Shown piece by piece: positions 1 to 7,937 of a DNA stretch of 64,000 bases. Each line of letters begins with the position of its first letter. Position 1 is the stretch's first letter. The DNA is from Pedobacter chinensis (GTDB lineage Bacteria; Bacteroidota; Bacteroidia; Sphingobacteriales; Sphingobacteriaceae), in the NCBI RefSeq assembly GCF_003339865.1, contig NZ_QPKV01000006.1, positions 248,001 through 312,000 on the forward strand. Reading direction: 5' to 3'. A program made the position numbers and the translations under genes. The notes below the pieces were generated by a model. That model had not been told where the DNA came from, ran no database searches, and saw only the letters and a program-made list of their open reading frames with translations.

Positions 1-260
1 TTGGCATATCTTTCGAACAATCTGAATGGGTCCCTGGTTTTGCCAGATTCCACCAAGGGTTGTAAGCGCTAACCGAAGTAGTATAAGGGTCTTCTATGGA
101 TGGGCACAAATAGGCAATAGTCTTTTTTGGGAATATGTTCTGAGAGGTTTTTTAGTCTAAACAGGACACTAAGACAGTGAAATGAAACTAAATTGCTTTG
201 GGCATACTTAAAGGGGTGATTAACTGGGGAAACCATCATTGGAAGTTAAGGGGAAAAACT

Positions 261-552
261 ATGATAGCTATCAATAATGTACGGCCACTGGATGTAGCGC
301 AGCTGACCGATATCCTAAAAAAGATTTTCCGGCGTTTGTCAACGAAAAGCTTGGGGGCAACCTTGCGGTCGAAGTCATCCATGTCTTTGATATCGTAAAT
401 ATCAGTTTTCCCGAGGTGAGCGATGGGAATGCCTATTCGTCAACCGTAGGGGAGAATGGCCTGGAGCCTACCGACCATACCGCTGAGGTACCGATAACGC
501 CGAATCGCTGGGGAAGCACCTGGTTGAATTTCTGACCGAACAGGCGGGTTAG
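261..552 (+). pseudogene. Possible frameshifted small gene of unknown function
   Basis: An ATG at 261 follows an AAGGGG-like ribosome site and opens a protein-like frame (MIAINNVRPLDVAQLTDILK). At the A-run near 316-322 the sensible reading moves to another frame (DFPAFVNEKLGGNLAVEVI, ending at 535). A third frame gives a plausible amphipathic C-terminus (ESLGKHLVEFLTEQAG, stop at 552). The shape is one gene of about 95 codons with two frame breaks. A hairpin terminator lies about 75 bases downstream, which supports a transcription unit. I recognise no family. It could equally be a chance series of open frames. Confidence 0.3.
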
Positions 553-627
553 TACAATACATTTATTCATTGGGTAAAACATGTTGCCCAACATGCGTTT
601 GATGTTACGAGAGCGTTAATTTAGATT

Positions 628-665
628 AGCGGGAAGAGCCTTTGGGTTTTTCCCGCTTTTTTTTT
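628..665 (+). terminator. Rho-independent terminator
   Basis: An AGCGGGAA stem at 628-635 pairs with TTCCCGCT at 650-657 and is followed by a T-run. It would end transcription of the broken gene upstream, before the oxidoreductase gene. Confidence 0.7.
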
Positions 666-742
666 AGATTTTGTCCGTTTTGACGGGGCGGTGACCTGAA
701 GTCGCCGTGTGTATCGTTAACTTCGCATCACATCATCAGGTA

Positions 743-1765
743 ATGAAAAAAATAGGATTTTTATCGTTCGGCCACTGGGCCGACCATCCCTCATATCAGG
801 CAAGGACTGCAAGTGATACGTTGTTGCAGTCCATCGATCTTGCCGTTGCGGCTGAAGAGATCGGAGTGGACGGCGCTTATTTCCGGGTGCACCATTTTGC
901 GAAACAGTTGGCCTCACCTTTTCCGCTGCTTTCTGCTATTGGGGCAAGGACCAGCAGGATCGAGATCGGGACTGGTGTCATTGACATGCGCTATGAAAAC
1001 CCGTTGTATATGGTAGAGGATGCCGGGGCTGCCGACCTAATCTCTGGCGGGAGGTTGCAGCTGGGGATCAGCCGAGGTTCGCCCGAGCAGGTGATCGAGG
1101 GCTGGAGACACTTCGGTTATGCGCCTGAGGAAGGACGGAATGATGCCGATATGGGAAGGGAGAAAGCGATGGAGTTTTTGGAAAGGTTAAAGGGAGAGGG
1201 CTTTGCCCAGCCCAATCCCAATCCGATGTTTCCCAATCCGCCGGGGCTGCTTCGATTGGAACCGCATTCGGAAGGGCTGCGCGAGCGGATCTGGTGGGGA
1301 GCCGCTTCCAATGCGACCGCTGTATGGGCGGCTGAGAACGGGATGAATTTGCAGAGTTCGACGCTGAAGTTTGACGAAAACGGAAAACCCTTCCATATCC
1401 AGCAGGCCGAGCAGATCAGGTTGTATAAGGAAGCATGGAAAAAAGCCGGGCATGATCGCGAGCCAAGGGTTTCGGTTAGCCGATCGATCTTTGCACTGAT
1501 GAACGATAGGGACAGGATGTATTTCGGCCAGCAGGGGAAAGGATCGGACAGTTTCGGCTACATCGAGCCTACCCAAAGGGCGGTGTTTGGCAGGGGCTAT
1601 GCGGCAGAGCCTGATCAGCTAATCAGGGAACTTGCAGCGGACGAGGCGATACAGGAAGCGGATACCGTGCTTTTGACCATTCCAAATACCCTGGGGGTTG
1701 ATTATAATGTTCATGTGCTTTCAGCGATTTTGGAGCACGTTGCGCCAGGGCTGGGGTGGAGGTAG
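743..1765 (+). CDS. LLM-class (luciferase-like) flavin-dependent oxidoreductase
   Basis: The product fits the bacterial luciferase-like monooxygenase family: TIM-barrel enzymes that use reduced flavin. The start MKKIGFLSFGHWADHPSYQA, the early AAEEIGVDGAYFRVHHFA segment and the LISGGRLQLGISRGSPEQV stretch are typical of the barrel core. A longer frame opens at 707, but its first 12 residues do not fit the family. The ATG at 743 begins exactly with the conserved first strand, so I chose it (340 residues). No signal peptide or membrane segment is visible, so it is cytosolic. It stands alone: upstream is a terminator and downstream a convergent small gene. The substrate cannot be told from sequence. 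Confidence 0.88.
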   Translation: MKKIGFLSFGHWADHPSYQARTASDTLLQSIDLAVAAEEIGVDGAYFRVHHFAKQLASPFPLLSAIGARTSRIEIGTGVIDMRYENPLYMVEDAGAADLISGGRLQLGISRGSPEQVIEGWRHFGYAPEEGRNDADMGREKAMEFLERLKGEGFAQPNPNPMFPNPPGLLRLEPHSEGLRERIWWGAASNATAVWAAENGMNLQSSTLKFDENGKPFHIQQAEQIRLYKEAWKKAGHDREPRVSVSRSIFALMNDRDRMYFGQQGKGSDSFGYIEPTQRAVFGRGYAAEPDQLIRELAADEAIQEADTVLLTIPNTLGVDYNVHVLSAILEHVAPGLGWR

Positions 1766-1815
1766 GTCGAATATCTGTGATCGATCTTCGGGCCGGTGTG
1801 GTGGTGTAGGGCAGC

Positions 1816-2070
1816 CTAACCTTTTTTTCGTTTCCTGGGGATTCCCAAGATGATTTCTGCAAGGAACCTGTCACGGAGCTTGGCGTTTTTCTCAAGTTCG
1901 CCATTTGGAAAATGCAGGCTATAAATTTCGTCGATTTTTTTTGATTGTTGGAAAAGGTGGGCTAACTGTATATTGATTTTGCTGACTTCCTGGGTCAACG
2001 AACTTATTGTACTGGGCAGGTCGCTTAGGATTCTCTCATTGACAGATTTTTTTGACGTATCTTTCTTCAT
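1816..2070 (-). CDS. Small coiled-coil-like hypothetical protein
   Basis: An 84-codon frame starting MKKDTSKKSVNERILSDLP. The frame also opens at 2103 with 11 extra residues; the inner ATG looks more natural. The product is hydrophilic, with a central heptad-like stretch (ISSLTQEVSKINIQLAHLF) that could form a helix or short coiled coil, and a basic tail (IPRKRKKG). I recognise no family. It is convergent with the luciferase-like gene, and its tail lies about 50 bases from that gene's stop. It may be real because composition is protein-like throughout, but nothing else supports it. Confidence 0.45.
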   Translation of the reverse strand: MKKDTSKKSVNERILSDLPSTISSLTQEVSKINIQLAHLFQQSKKIDEIYSLHFPNGELEKNAKLRDRFLAEIILGIPRKRKKG

Positions 2071-2272
2071 GATAATGCCGCCAGTGAAAAATGGCACCTT
2101 CATAACGGATTACCGGTGGAATATATTGATTAAGCTGTTGTAGAGAATATTGCATTAGGTACATCTAGCAATCAAATGCCTAATAAGTAAGGTGTTAGAA
2201 ATTTAGTTGTCAATTAATAAGACTAACTCAGCCAAACAGAAATATAGCCGAAATGTACAGTTTCGTGAATCC

Positions 2273-4201
2273 TTATTTTGAAATATACTGATAGCCCCCA
2301 TCAGAATATAAATAAGAGGCCAGTTGGTAGTTTGCAATTGCTTCTTCCGTCAACCATTTTTCAGATCCAATGGGTTTAGAACTTCCTGTTTTAAAGTTGG
2401 GTGCAAAGGTGCCTAACTTTTTGTTAGGATCAAGGATAACAAGCTTGTTGTTTTTGATGTATCCCAAACTTTGATAAGTACTAATGAACAATCTTTGTTG
2501 GTCATCGCCCATCTTAAATACGTCATGGCCAAAAAATTTGCTTTCATAGCTGAAGTTCAGATAGCCTAATATAGAGGGTCCGATGTCTATCTGTGCAACA
2601 AGTTTTTCGAATTTTCCAGACGTTATATGGCCTGGAGAATAGAAGATCATCGGGATATGATATTTGTCTACAGGAAGTTCCACCTTTCCTGCGCTCGATG
2701 CACAATGATCAGCTACGATAACAAACAGGGTATTTTTGAACCAAGGTTTCAGTTTCGCTTCCCTGATAAATTTGCCAATGGCATAATCTGTATATTTCAC
2801 TGCCCCCTCCCTTCCCGTATGGGAAGGAATGTCGATACGCCCCTCTGGATAGGTATACGGCCTATGGTTTGAAACGGTCATGATCTGTGCAAAGAGGGGT
2901 TTGCCGTTTTTGTAGTCCCTGTCAAGTTCCCTTAACGATAAGGTAAACAGATCTTCGTCTGCCACCCCCCAAGTATTTTCATAATGGATTTCTTTAGCGG
3001 TAAGCGCATTGCGATCGGTAACCTCATAACCATTCTGTGAAAAAAACTCGTTCATGTTATCGAAATAACCATATCCGCCATAAATGAACCTGCTGTTGTA
3101 GCCTTTCGCCCTAAACACGCTGCCCAAGGTGAACAGGTTTCGATTATCCTGCCTTTTTACGATCGACTGTCCCGGCGTTGGCGGAATGCAAAGCGACAAG
3201 GCTTCAAGGCCCCGGACTGTGCGGGTTCCGGATGCATACAGGTTGGTAAACAACAGTCCCTGTGTTGCCAAAGTATCCAAGTTGGGCGTAATCCCCTGCT
3301 TACTCCCATAGCTGCCCAGAAATTCTGCACTTAAGCTTTCCACACTGATCATGACCACGTTCATCCTGTTTTCTGGCAGGGATGATTGGATTTTTCTGGT
3401 AGTGTTCCGATCCTTTGCATTTACGGGAACAAATCCTAGGTCCTTCCTCATGATCTGGACAGCTTTATCGATCGGTATAGTCTGGTAAAAGGTATCATAG
3501 TCCAATTGGTTGTGCCAAAAGGCAAAGCCAAAGTCATACATCCCGTTACCGGAAAGCTCGTTGACAAACTGGTTGCCGCTTAAGCTTTTCCATCTATGGT
3601 CTACAAGAAAGTAGGTCGCTACCGGAGCCAAAAGCAGGAGCAATGCCAGCTTCGTTCTTTGACCAAGCTTCATGGCGATTGTGGCTGAACGCCAAATCGT
3701 TTTTCGCAAAAAGTAGGTTGTAGCAGTAGAGATGACAAGCAATGTGGTCAATGCAGTTCCAACGGGATATGATTGGCGAATATTTCCGATGACCTCGGTG
3801 GTATAGATCAGGTAATCTACGGCAATAAAATTATAGCGGACGGAAAATTCATCCCAGAATATAAATTCGGATACCGCATTAAAAAAAAGGGTTAGGACGA
3901 CTATAAAAAAATAGGTCAAGAGCAGGGCCTTGTTCAGTCCCCTGGTATACCATCTGGAGGGAAAAACCCAAAGGTAGATGACAAGTGGTATGCAGGCGTA
4001 CGAAGCGGCGGATAGGTCGTAGAGCAGCCCGATCAGAAATACCTTAAAAAGATTCAGGTTCGACCATTCGAAAGTAGCTGCAGAATAGGCCAGCAGGAAG
4101 ATCCGGGTGAGCAATGAAATACTACAAAGTAGAATTGCCGCCAAGAATACCGGACCAAACCTGTATTGAAAAAGAGTCTTTATTTTTTTTAATCTGTTCA
4201 T
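2273..4201 (-). CDS. LTA synthase-family membrane sulfatase / phosphoglycerol-type transferase
   Basis: A 642-residue protein with about five N-terminal membrane segments (roughly 17-40, 52-78, 92-115, 145-165, 183-200) and a large extracytoplasmic alkaline-phosphatase/sulfatase fold. Metal and catalytic signatures are visible: Glu288 in MISVESLSAEFLG, the probable nucleophile Thr in GTRTVRG at about 325-331, and the VADHCA metal motif near residue 507. The architecture matches LtaS/MdoB-type enzymes, which transfer a phospho-head group from a phospholipid to an envelope acceptor. Gram-negative Bacteroidota lack lipoteichoic acid, so the acceptor here is more likely lipid A, a glycan or another envelope polymer (inference). 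The gene is divergent from the HD-domain gene. Confidence 0.85.
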   Translation of the reverse strand: MNRLKKIKTLFQYRFGPVFLAAILLCSISLLTRIFLLAYSAATFEWSNLNLFKVFLIGLLYDLSAASYACIPLVIYLWVFPSRWYTRGLNKALLLTYFFIVVLTLFFNAVSEFIFWDEFSVRYNFIAVDYLIYTTEVIGNIRQSYPVGTALTTLLVISTATTYFLRKTIWRSATIAMKLGQRTKLALLLLLAPVATYFLVDHRWKSLSGNQFVNELSGNGMYDFGFAFWHNQLDYDTFYQTIPIDKAVQIMRKDLGFVPVNAKDRNTTRKIQSSLPENRMNVVMISVESLSAEFLGSYGSKQGITPNLDTLATQGLLFTNLYASGTRTVRGLEALSLCIPPTPGQSIVKRQDNRNLFTLGSVFRAKGYNSRFIYGGYGYFDNMNEFFSQNGYEVTDRNALTAKEIHYENTWGVADEDLFTLSLRELDRDYKNGKPLFAQIMTVSNHRPYTYPEGRIDIPSHTGREGAVKYTDYAIGKFIREAKLKPWFKNTLFVIVADHCASSAGKVELPVDKYHIPMIFYSPGHITSGKFEKLVAQIDIGPSILGYLNFSYESKFFGHDVFKMGDDQQRLFISTYQSLGYIKNNKLVILDPNKKLGTFAPNFKTGSSKPIGSEKWLTEEAIANYQLASYLYSDGGYQYISK

Positions 4202-4313
4202 TACTGTCTACCTTTTTTGGCCAGCGGCCAAAGCTAGGTTTGAATTCTGAAGAGAATCTGAACTTTGGCACTTCAATATTGCTACAGATTCTAGGTGTAC
4301 TCTTGTATACATC

Positions 4314-4934
4314 ATGGATTTTATGGACTTAAATCATATCGTTGAGCTTTCCAGCCGTTTCGTTACCGATCTTTTTGCAGAAGAGCTTAGTGTACAGCTG
4401 AGTTTCCATAGCGCATATCATACTGGAAATGTGGTGATTGCCGCGGAGGAAATTGGGCTAAATGCTGGCCTGTCTACTGAAGAACTTGATCTCGTTGCAA
4501 TTGCCGCATGGTTCCATGATACAGGCTACACCAGGGGCTATTCGGGACATGAGCAACTGAGCGTGATCATTGCACGGGACTTTCTGGCTGACAATGGCCT
4601 GGATGCACAGCGGATAGAAAAGATTACCTCATGTATCCTGGCCACGGTATTTCCCCAACGTCCAAAAAATAAACTGGAAATGGTTCTCTGCGATGCCGAT
4701 TTTTACCATTTTTCTAGGGACGATTATCCAGGATTTGAAGTTTCGCTACGCAAGGAATGGGAAACCTGCTTAAACCTTCACTATACCGATGAACAATGGA
4801 ATGCGCTCAACCTTGAAATGCTTACCAATCACCAGTACTTTACCGTTTATGGCAAAACCGTTCTACAGGAAAGAAAACAGCGGAACATCGATCAGCTAAA
4901 AATGGTGGTCGCAGGAAACGCTCAAAGCCTATAG
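4314..4934 (+). CDS. HD-domain phosphohydrolase
   Basis: A 206-residue soluble protein of the HD superfamily (metal-dependent phosphohydrolases of nucleotides). Visible motifs are a first His near SAYHTGNVV, the HD pair in AAWFHDTGYTRGYSGHEQ, and a late Asp in LCDADFYHFSRDD. The whole length, including the C-terminal ERKQRNIDQLK, parallels the N-terminal half of the HD/membrane fusion protein encoded at 27808. The two are therefore probably paralogues, this one without the membrane domain. An alternative in-frame ATG lies at 4323. It is divergent from the sulfatase gene and its stop is at the edge of the broken PAP2 gene on the other strand. Substrate unknown. Confidence 0.8.
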   Translation: MDFMDLNHIVELSSRFVTDLFAEELSVQLSFHSAYHTGNVVIAAEEIGLNAGLSTEELDLVAIAAWFHDTGYTRGYSGHEQLSVIIARDFLADNGLDAQRIEKITSCILATVFPQRPKNKLEMVLCDADFYHFSRDDYPGFEVSLRKEWETCLNLHYTDEQWNALNLEMLTNHQYFTVYGKTVLQERKQRNIDQLKMVVAGNAQSL

Positions 4935-5392
4935 CCAAAATGATGGTTTTGATAATCTGGGCTAAAACTAAGGTGCCGGGGGTGGCCAGCTCCGCTGATT
5001 AATCTTTTAAGATGGGGATAGGCCAGGTAACCGAGCTTTGTCGAGGCAATCCCAGATCCGGCACCCGCCACGACATCACTAAACCAATGTTTGTTGTTGT
5101 ATAACCTTAGCGTTCCAGTTGCAGCCGCAACAAAGTATCCCGCATATCCGATCCATGGAGATTTGTACCTGAACTCCTGGTAAAGGAATTTCGGCAGTTG
5201 CAAAAGCCGATGCGGTATGGCCAGAGGGAAAGGAATTGGATCCAGAAGTATCGGGCCGCAGCCTTCCAACTCCCCGTTTAACAAAATGAGTTGAAAGTCC
5301 CATGACCGCACCTTGTTGGTATTTAATTTCTGGGCGTGGATGGTTGTGGCAACAAACATCGGCAATGCGATCGAATGGAATATTTTTTTCAT
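4922..5392 (-). pseudogene. Broken PAP2-family phosphatase (internal deletion and frame breaks)
   Basis: The signal-peptide-like start (MKKIFHSIALPMFVATTIHA) and the C-terminal third (LRLYNNKHWFSDVVAGAG) lie in one frame. The central PAP2 motifs (KRGVGRLRP and SFPSGHT) are readable only in a second frame, at about 5180-5330. Compared with the intact paralogue at 10427, roughly 100 residues between the signal peptide and the first motif are missing, and the frame shifts again after the PSGH motif. All three catalytic motifs survive in fragments, so the loss looks recent. It lies downstream of the OmpR-type kinase in the same orientation, and was probably once part of that regulon. Confidence 0.8.
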
Positions 5393-5469
5393 GGTACTAC
5401 AAGTTTTGCTATAAAACTAATTGCAGATTATGTAGCAATTCTGTAGTGGAGATCAGAAATAGGGTTTTT

Positions 5470-6720
5470 TCAGAAATTAACCGAAAAACGGTGCCTACCA
5501 TCAAGATAGTCATAGTGGATCGAAAAGCCGTACAAGGTACAGATCTGTTTGCTGATGGCAAGACCAAGCCCCGTTCCCTCCGAGGACGCGGACTTGGAGA
5601 ACCTTTCGAACAGCCGCTGTTCCAATTGCCCGCTTTTTCCGGTGTTGGTGATCTGAAGACGATCGTTGTCAAGTATTACATCTATCTTCCCCTCGGAATT
5701 ATTGTGACGGATGGCATTTGCCAACAGGTTGTTCAAAAGGATATCTGCCAGATAGCCGCTCATCCGAACAACGGATGGTTTTAGATCCGAGGATAATGCC
5801 ATTCCTTCCATATCCAATAGTTCACTGAACTGGGCAATCTTATCGTCTACGAGCCTTGCCATATCAATGTCCTGGATATCTGGTATCAGGTTGTTCTCGA
5901 TCTTTGCCAGCAGCAATAATGACTGGTTAAGCTTGATCAGCCTCCTGTTGGCATGATAGATATCCTTTAGGATTTCTCCCTGTGAGTCTGAAAAGGTCCC
6001 GGTCTGCAGTAGCGAATCCAGCTTTGAGTTCATGATGGCAAGTGGGGTCATCATTTCATGCGATGCATTATCCGTAAAACTTTTGAGTTCTCCGTAATCC
6101 TGACGTACCCTGGAAGCCATAGCGCCAGCAGATTCGTTAAGTTCATTAAACTCATCGATATTGGTTGGCTGCGCATTGATCTCCTCTTTTTGTGTCAGAT
6201 TGAAGGCCTTCATCATGTTGAGCGTTGCATAGAATGGGCTCCATATCCGCTGTAGGACAAATCTGTTGATCAACAGCAATGAAACAAGCAGCAATATGGT
6301 CACCGCAAGGGTGATCATAAATATAAGCTGTACAAGGTCTTCTGACTCTACCCTTGATTTACTGATGGTCACCTGATAGCTTTCGCCATCGACTGCGACA
6401 CTTGTAACCAGGCTTCTTCCGGGTTCGATCTCCTTTCCGGCCTCGTTGTAAAAATCGTCATAGAAAAAACTGCGTTCAATCGTCTTTCCAGCATTAAGTT
6501 TATTATAGGTTACTTTTTGGTGCAGAAAATCTCCTGGAGAGGGAAGTTTTCCGTAATTCTTTACATAGGCTTCGATCTCCTTTTCTTCGATTACCAGATC
6601 CTTGTCAAGGTCTCCGGTCAGTATAAAATGGATGGCGACATAATAGATGACCCCGGTAATCGTCAAAATAATGAACGAAGTGATCAGGTTTGCCCTATTA
6701 TATTGCTGTGCCAGTTTCAT
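5470..6720 (-). CDS. Sensor histidine kinase, OmpR-partner type
   Basis: A 416-residue membrane kinase. One transmembrane helix lies near residues 10-34 and another near 130-152, enclosing a periplasmic sensor of about 95 residues. Then come a linker, the HisKA phosphoacceptor motif NASHEMMTPLAI (about residue 220), the N box region NAIRHNNSEG and the G box EGTGLGLAISKQI. Its ATG overlaps the stop of the response-regulator gene upstream by four bases (ATGA), so the pair is translationally coupled. The signal is unknown. The surrounding TonB receptor and PAP2 genes suggest an envelope-related regulon (inference). Confidence 0.92.
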   Translation of the reverse strand: MKLAQQYNRANLITSFIILTITGVIYYVAIHFILTGDLDKDLVIEEKEIEAYVKNYGKLPSPGDFLHQKVTYNKLNAGKTIERSFFYDDFYNEAGKEIEPGRSLVTSVAVDGESYQVTISKSRVESEDLVQLIFMITLAVTILLLVSLLLINRFVLQRIWSPFYATLNMMKAFNLTQKEEINAQPTNIDEFNELNESAGAMASRVRQDYGELKSFTDNASHEMMTPLAIMNSKLDSLLQTGTFSDSQGEILKDIYHANRRLIKLNQSLLLLAKIENNLIPDIQDIDMARLVDDKIAQFSELLDMEGMALSSDLKPSVVRMSGYLADILLNNLLANAIRHNNSEGKIDVILDNDRLQITNTGKSGQLEQRLFERFSKSASSEGTGLGLAISKQICTLYGFSIHYDYLDGRHRFSVNF

Positions 6721-7394
6721 ATATTCTCCAGTTTATATCCTACGCCATACATTGACCTAATATAATCTTTCGCCCCAGCTTCGACCAATTTTTTTCTCAG
6801 GTTTTTGATGTGGGTATAGATAAAATCAAAATCGTCGGACATATCGATCTCATCGCCCCACAGATGTTCGGCAATGGCATTTTTGCTGATAACCTTTCCC
6901 TGGTTGGAGATAAAATAGATCAATAGGTCATATTCCTTCTTGGTAAAGTTGATGAGCTTATCGCCGATCCTGACTTCCATTGCCAGCATATCGATATTGA
7001 TTTCATTGAAGGAGAGGAGATTGCTCCCACTGAAATTCTTCCTCCTTACGATCGCCATGATCCGCGCCTTAAGTTCCGAAAGATGGAACGGCTTGACCAG
7101 ATAATCGTCTGCCCCCATTTCGAGGCCGCTGAGCTTATCATCAAGGGAATGGCGAGCAGATATGATCAGTACACCTTCCTGTTTATTCATCTTTTTGATT
7201 TCTGCCAGGATCTTAAGCCCATCTCCGCCCGGAAGGGTAAGGTCAAGCAGGATACAGTCATAACTATACAGGTTTATTTTTTCGATTCCGGACCAATAAT
7301 CCATTGCTACCTCGCAAAGGTTCCCCTCCCCAGTCAGATAGGAAAAAATACTCTCCCTTAAGGCTTCCTCGTCTTCTATGACTAATATCTTCAT
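6717..7394 (-). CDS. OmpR/PhoB-family response regulator
   Basis: A two-domain regulator. The receiver begins MKILVIEDEEALRESIF, has the phosphoacceptor Asp in DCILLDLTLPGGDGL and the conserved Lys in DDYLVKPFHLSE. The C-terminal winged helix has the usual FTKKEYDLLIYF and YTHIKNLRKKL elements. The frame opens at 7403, but the ATG at 7394 places the receiver strand at the very N-terminus. It is first in a two-gene operon with the kinase and the two reading frames overlap. Likely DNA targets are the neighbouring TonB-receptor and PAP2 genes (inference from proximity only). Confidence 0.93.
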   Translation of the reverse strand: MKILVIEDEEALRESIFSYLTGEGNLCEVAMDYWSGIEKINLYSYDCILLDLTLPGGDGLKILAEIKKMNKQEGVLIISARHSLDDKLSGLEMGADDYLVKPFHLSELKARIMAIVRRKNFSGSNLLSFNEINIDMLAMEVRIGDKLINFTKKEYDLLIYFISNQGKVISKNAIAEHLWGDEIDMSDDFDFIYTHIKNLRKKLVEAGAKDYIRSMYGVGYKLENI

Positions 7395-7437
7395 GAGCTG
7401 CAAAGTAACATTTAAATTCTGTAGGAAATCAGAACTG

Positions 7438-7848
7438 TCAAAGGATAATGACGATGGCGCCCGAAACGATCAATGGGGCACCTATCAAGGTCTTTGCTTC
7501 TATAGGCTCCTTTAGGATCAGGAATGCCAGTCCCAGCGCAATGGCAGCGCTTAACTTATCGATTGGGGCGACCTGGGCTAAATCGCCCGTTTCCAATGCC
7601 TTGAAATAGAAGATCCAAGAAAGCCCGGTTGCAATTCCAGAGAGTCCGGGGAACAAAAGGTTATTTCTGGTCAGTGTCTTCAGCTCCCTGATATCCCCGG
7701 TTGCCAGCACGATGCCCCAAGCTATAAAAGAATTACAATGGTCCTTATTGCAGTTGCAAGGTTTCCACAGATCCCTTGATGCCGACTTTGGCCAAGATTG
7801 CCATAGCTGCAGCAAAAAGGCCGAAAGTATTGCATAAAATTTCCACAT
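7438..7848 (-). pseudogene. EamA/DMT-type permease remnant with several frame breaks
   Basis: The open frame ends with a normal EamA half: AWGIVLATG, GLSWIFYFKALETGDLAQV and a last membrane helix LIGAPLIVSGAIVIIL. The stretch from about residue 12 to 42 is nonsense in this frame. The expected EamA sequence is split between the two other frames (AAAMAILAKVGIKG, then NLATAIRTIVIL). At least three frame changes within about 90 bases are needed to rebuild a normal 137-residue drug/metabolite transporter half. The downstream half is well preserved. This is either a young pseudogene or a patch of poor sequence. Confidence 0.75.
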
Positions 7849-7937
7849 GTTGATTTCAACTTCTAATTTCCAACAGAATTGACAGTTAACTATGCATTAA
7901 AATTATCACATTCGATAATACACCATAAATTTACGTT

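Noticed and set aside
1187-1576. 129-codon open frame on the minus strand within the luciferase-like gene
   Set aside because: It is a shadow of a well-supported gene; its sequence has no domain-like features.
4922-5392. Reading the 156-codon frame as an intact PAP2 protein
   Set aside because: The central third in this frame lacks all PAP2 motifs, which are in another frame; it is a pseudogene.
5302-5784. 160-codon plus-strand frame over the PAP2 remnant and kinase end
   Set aside because: It is antisense to two recognisable coding regions and its composition is not protein-like.
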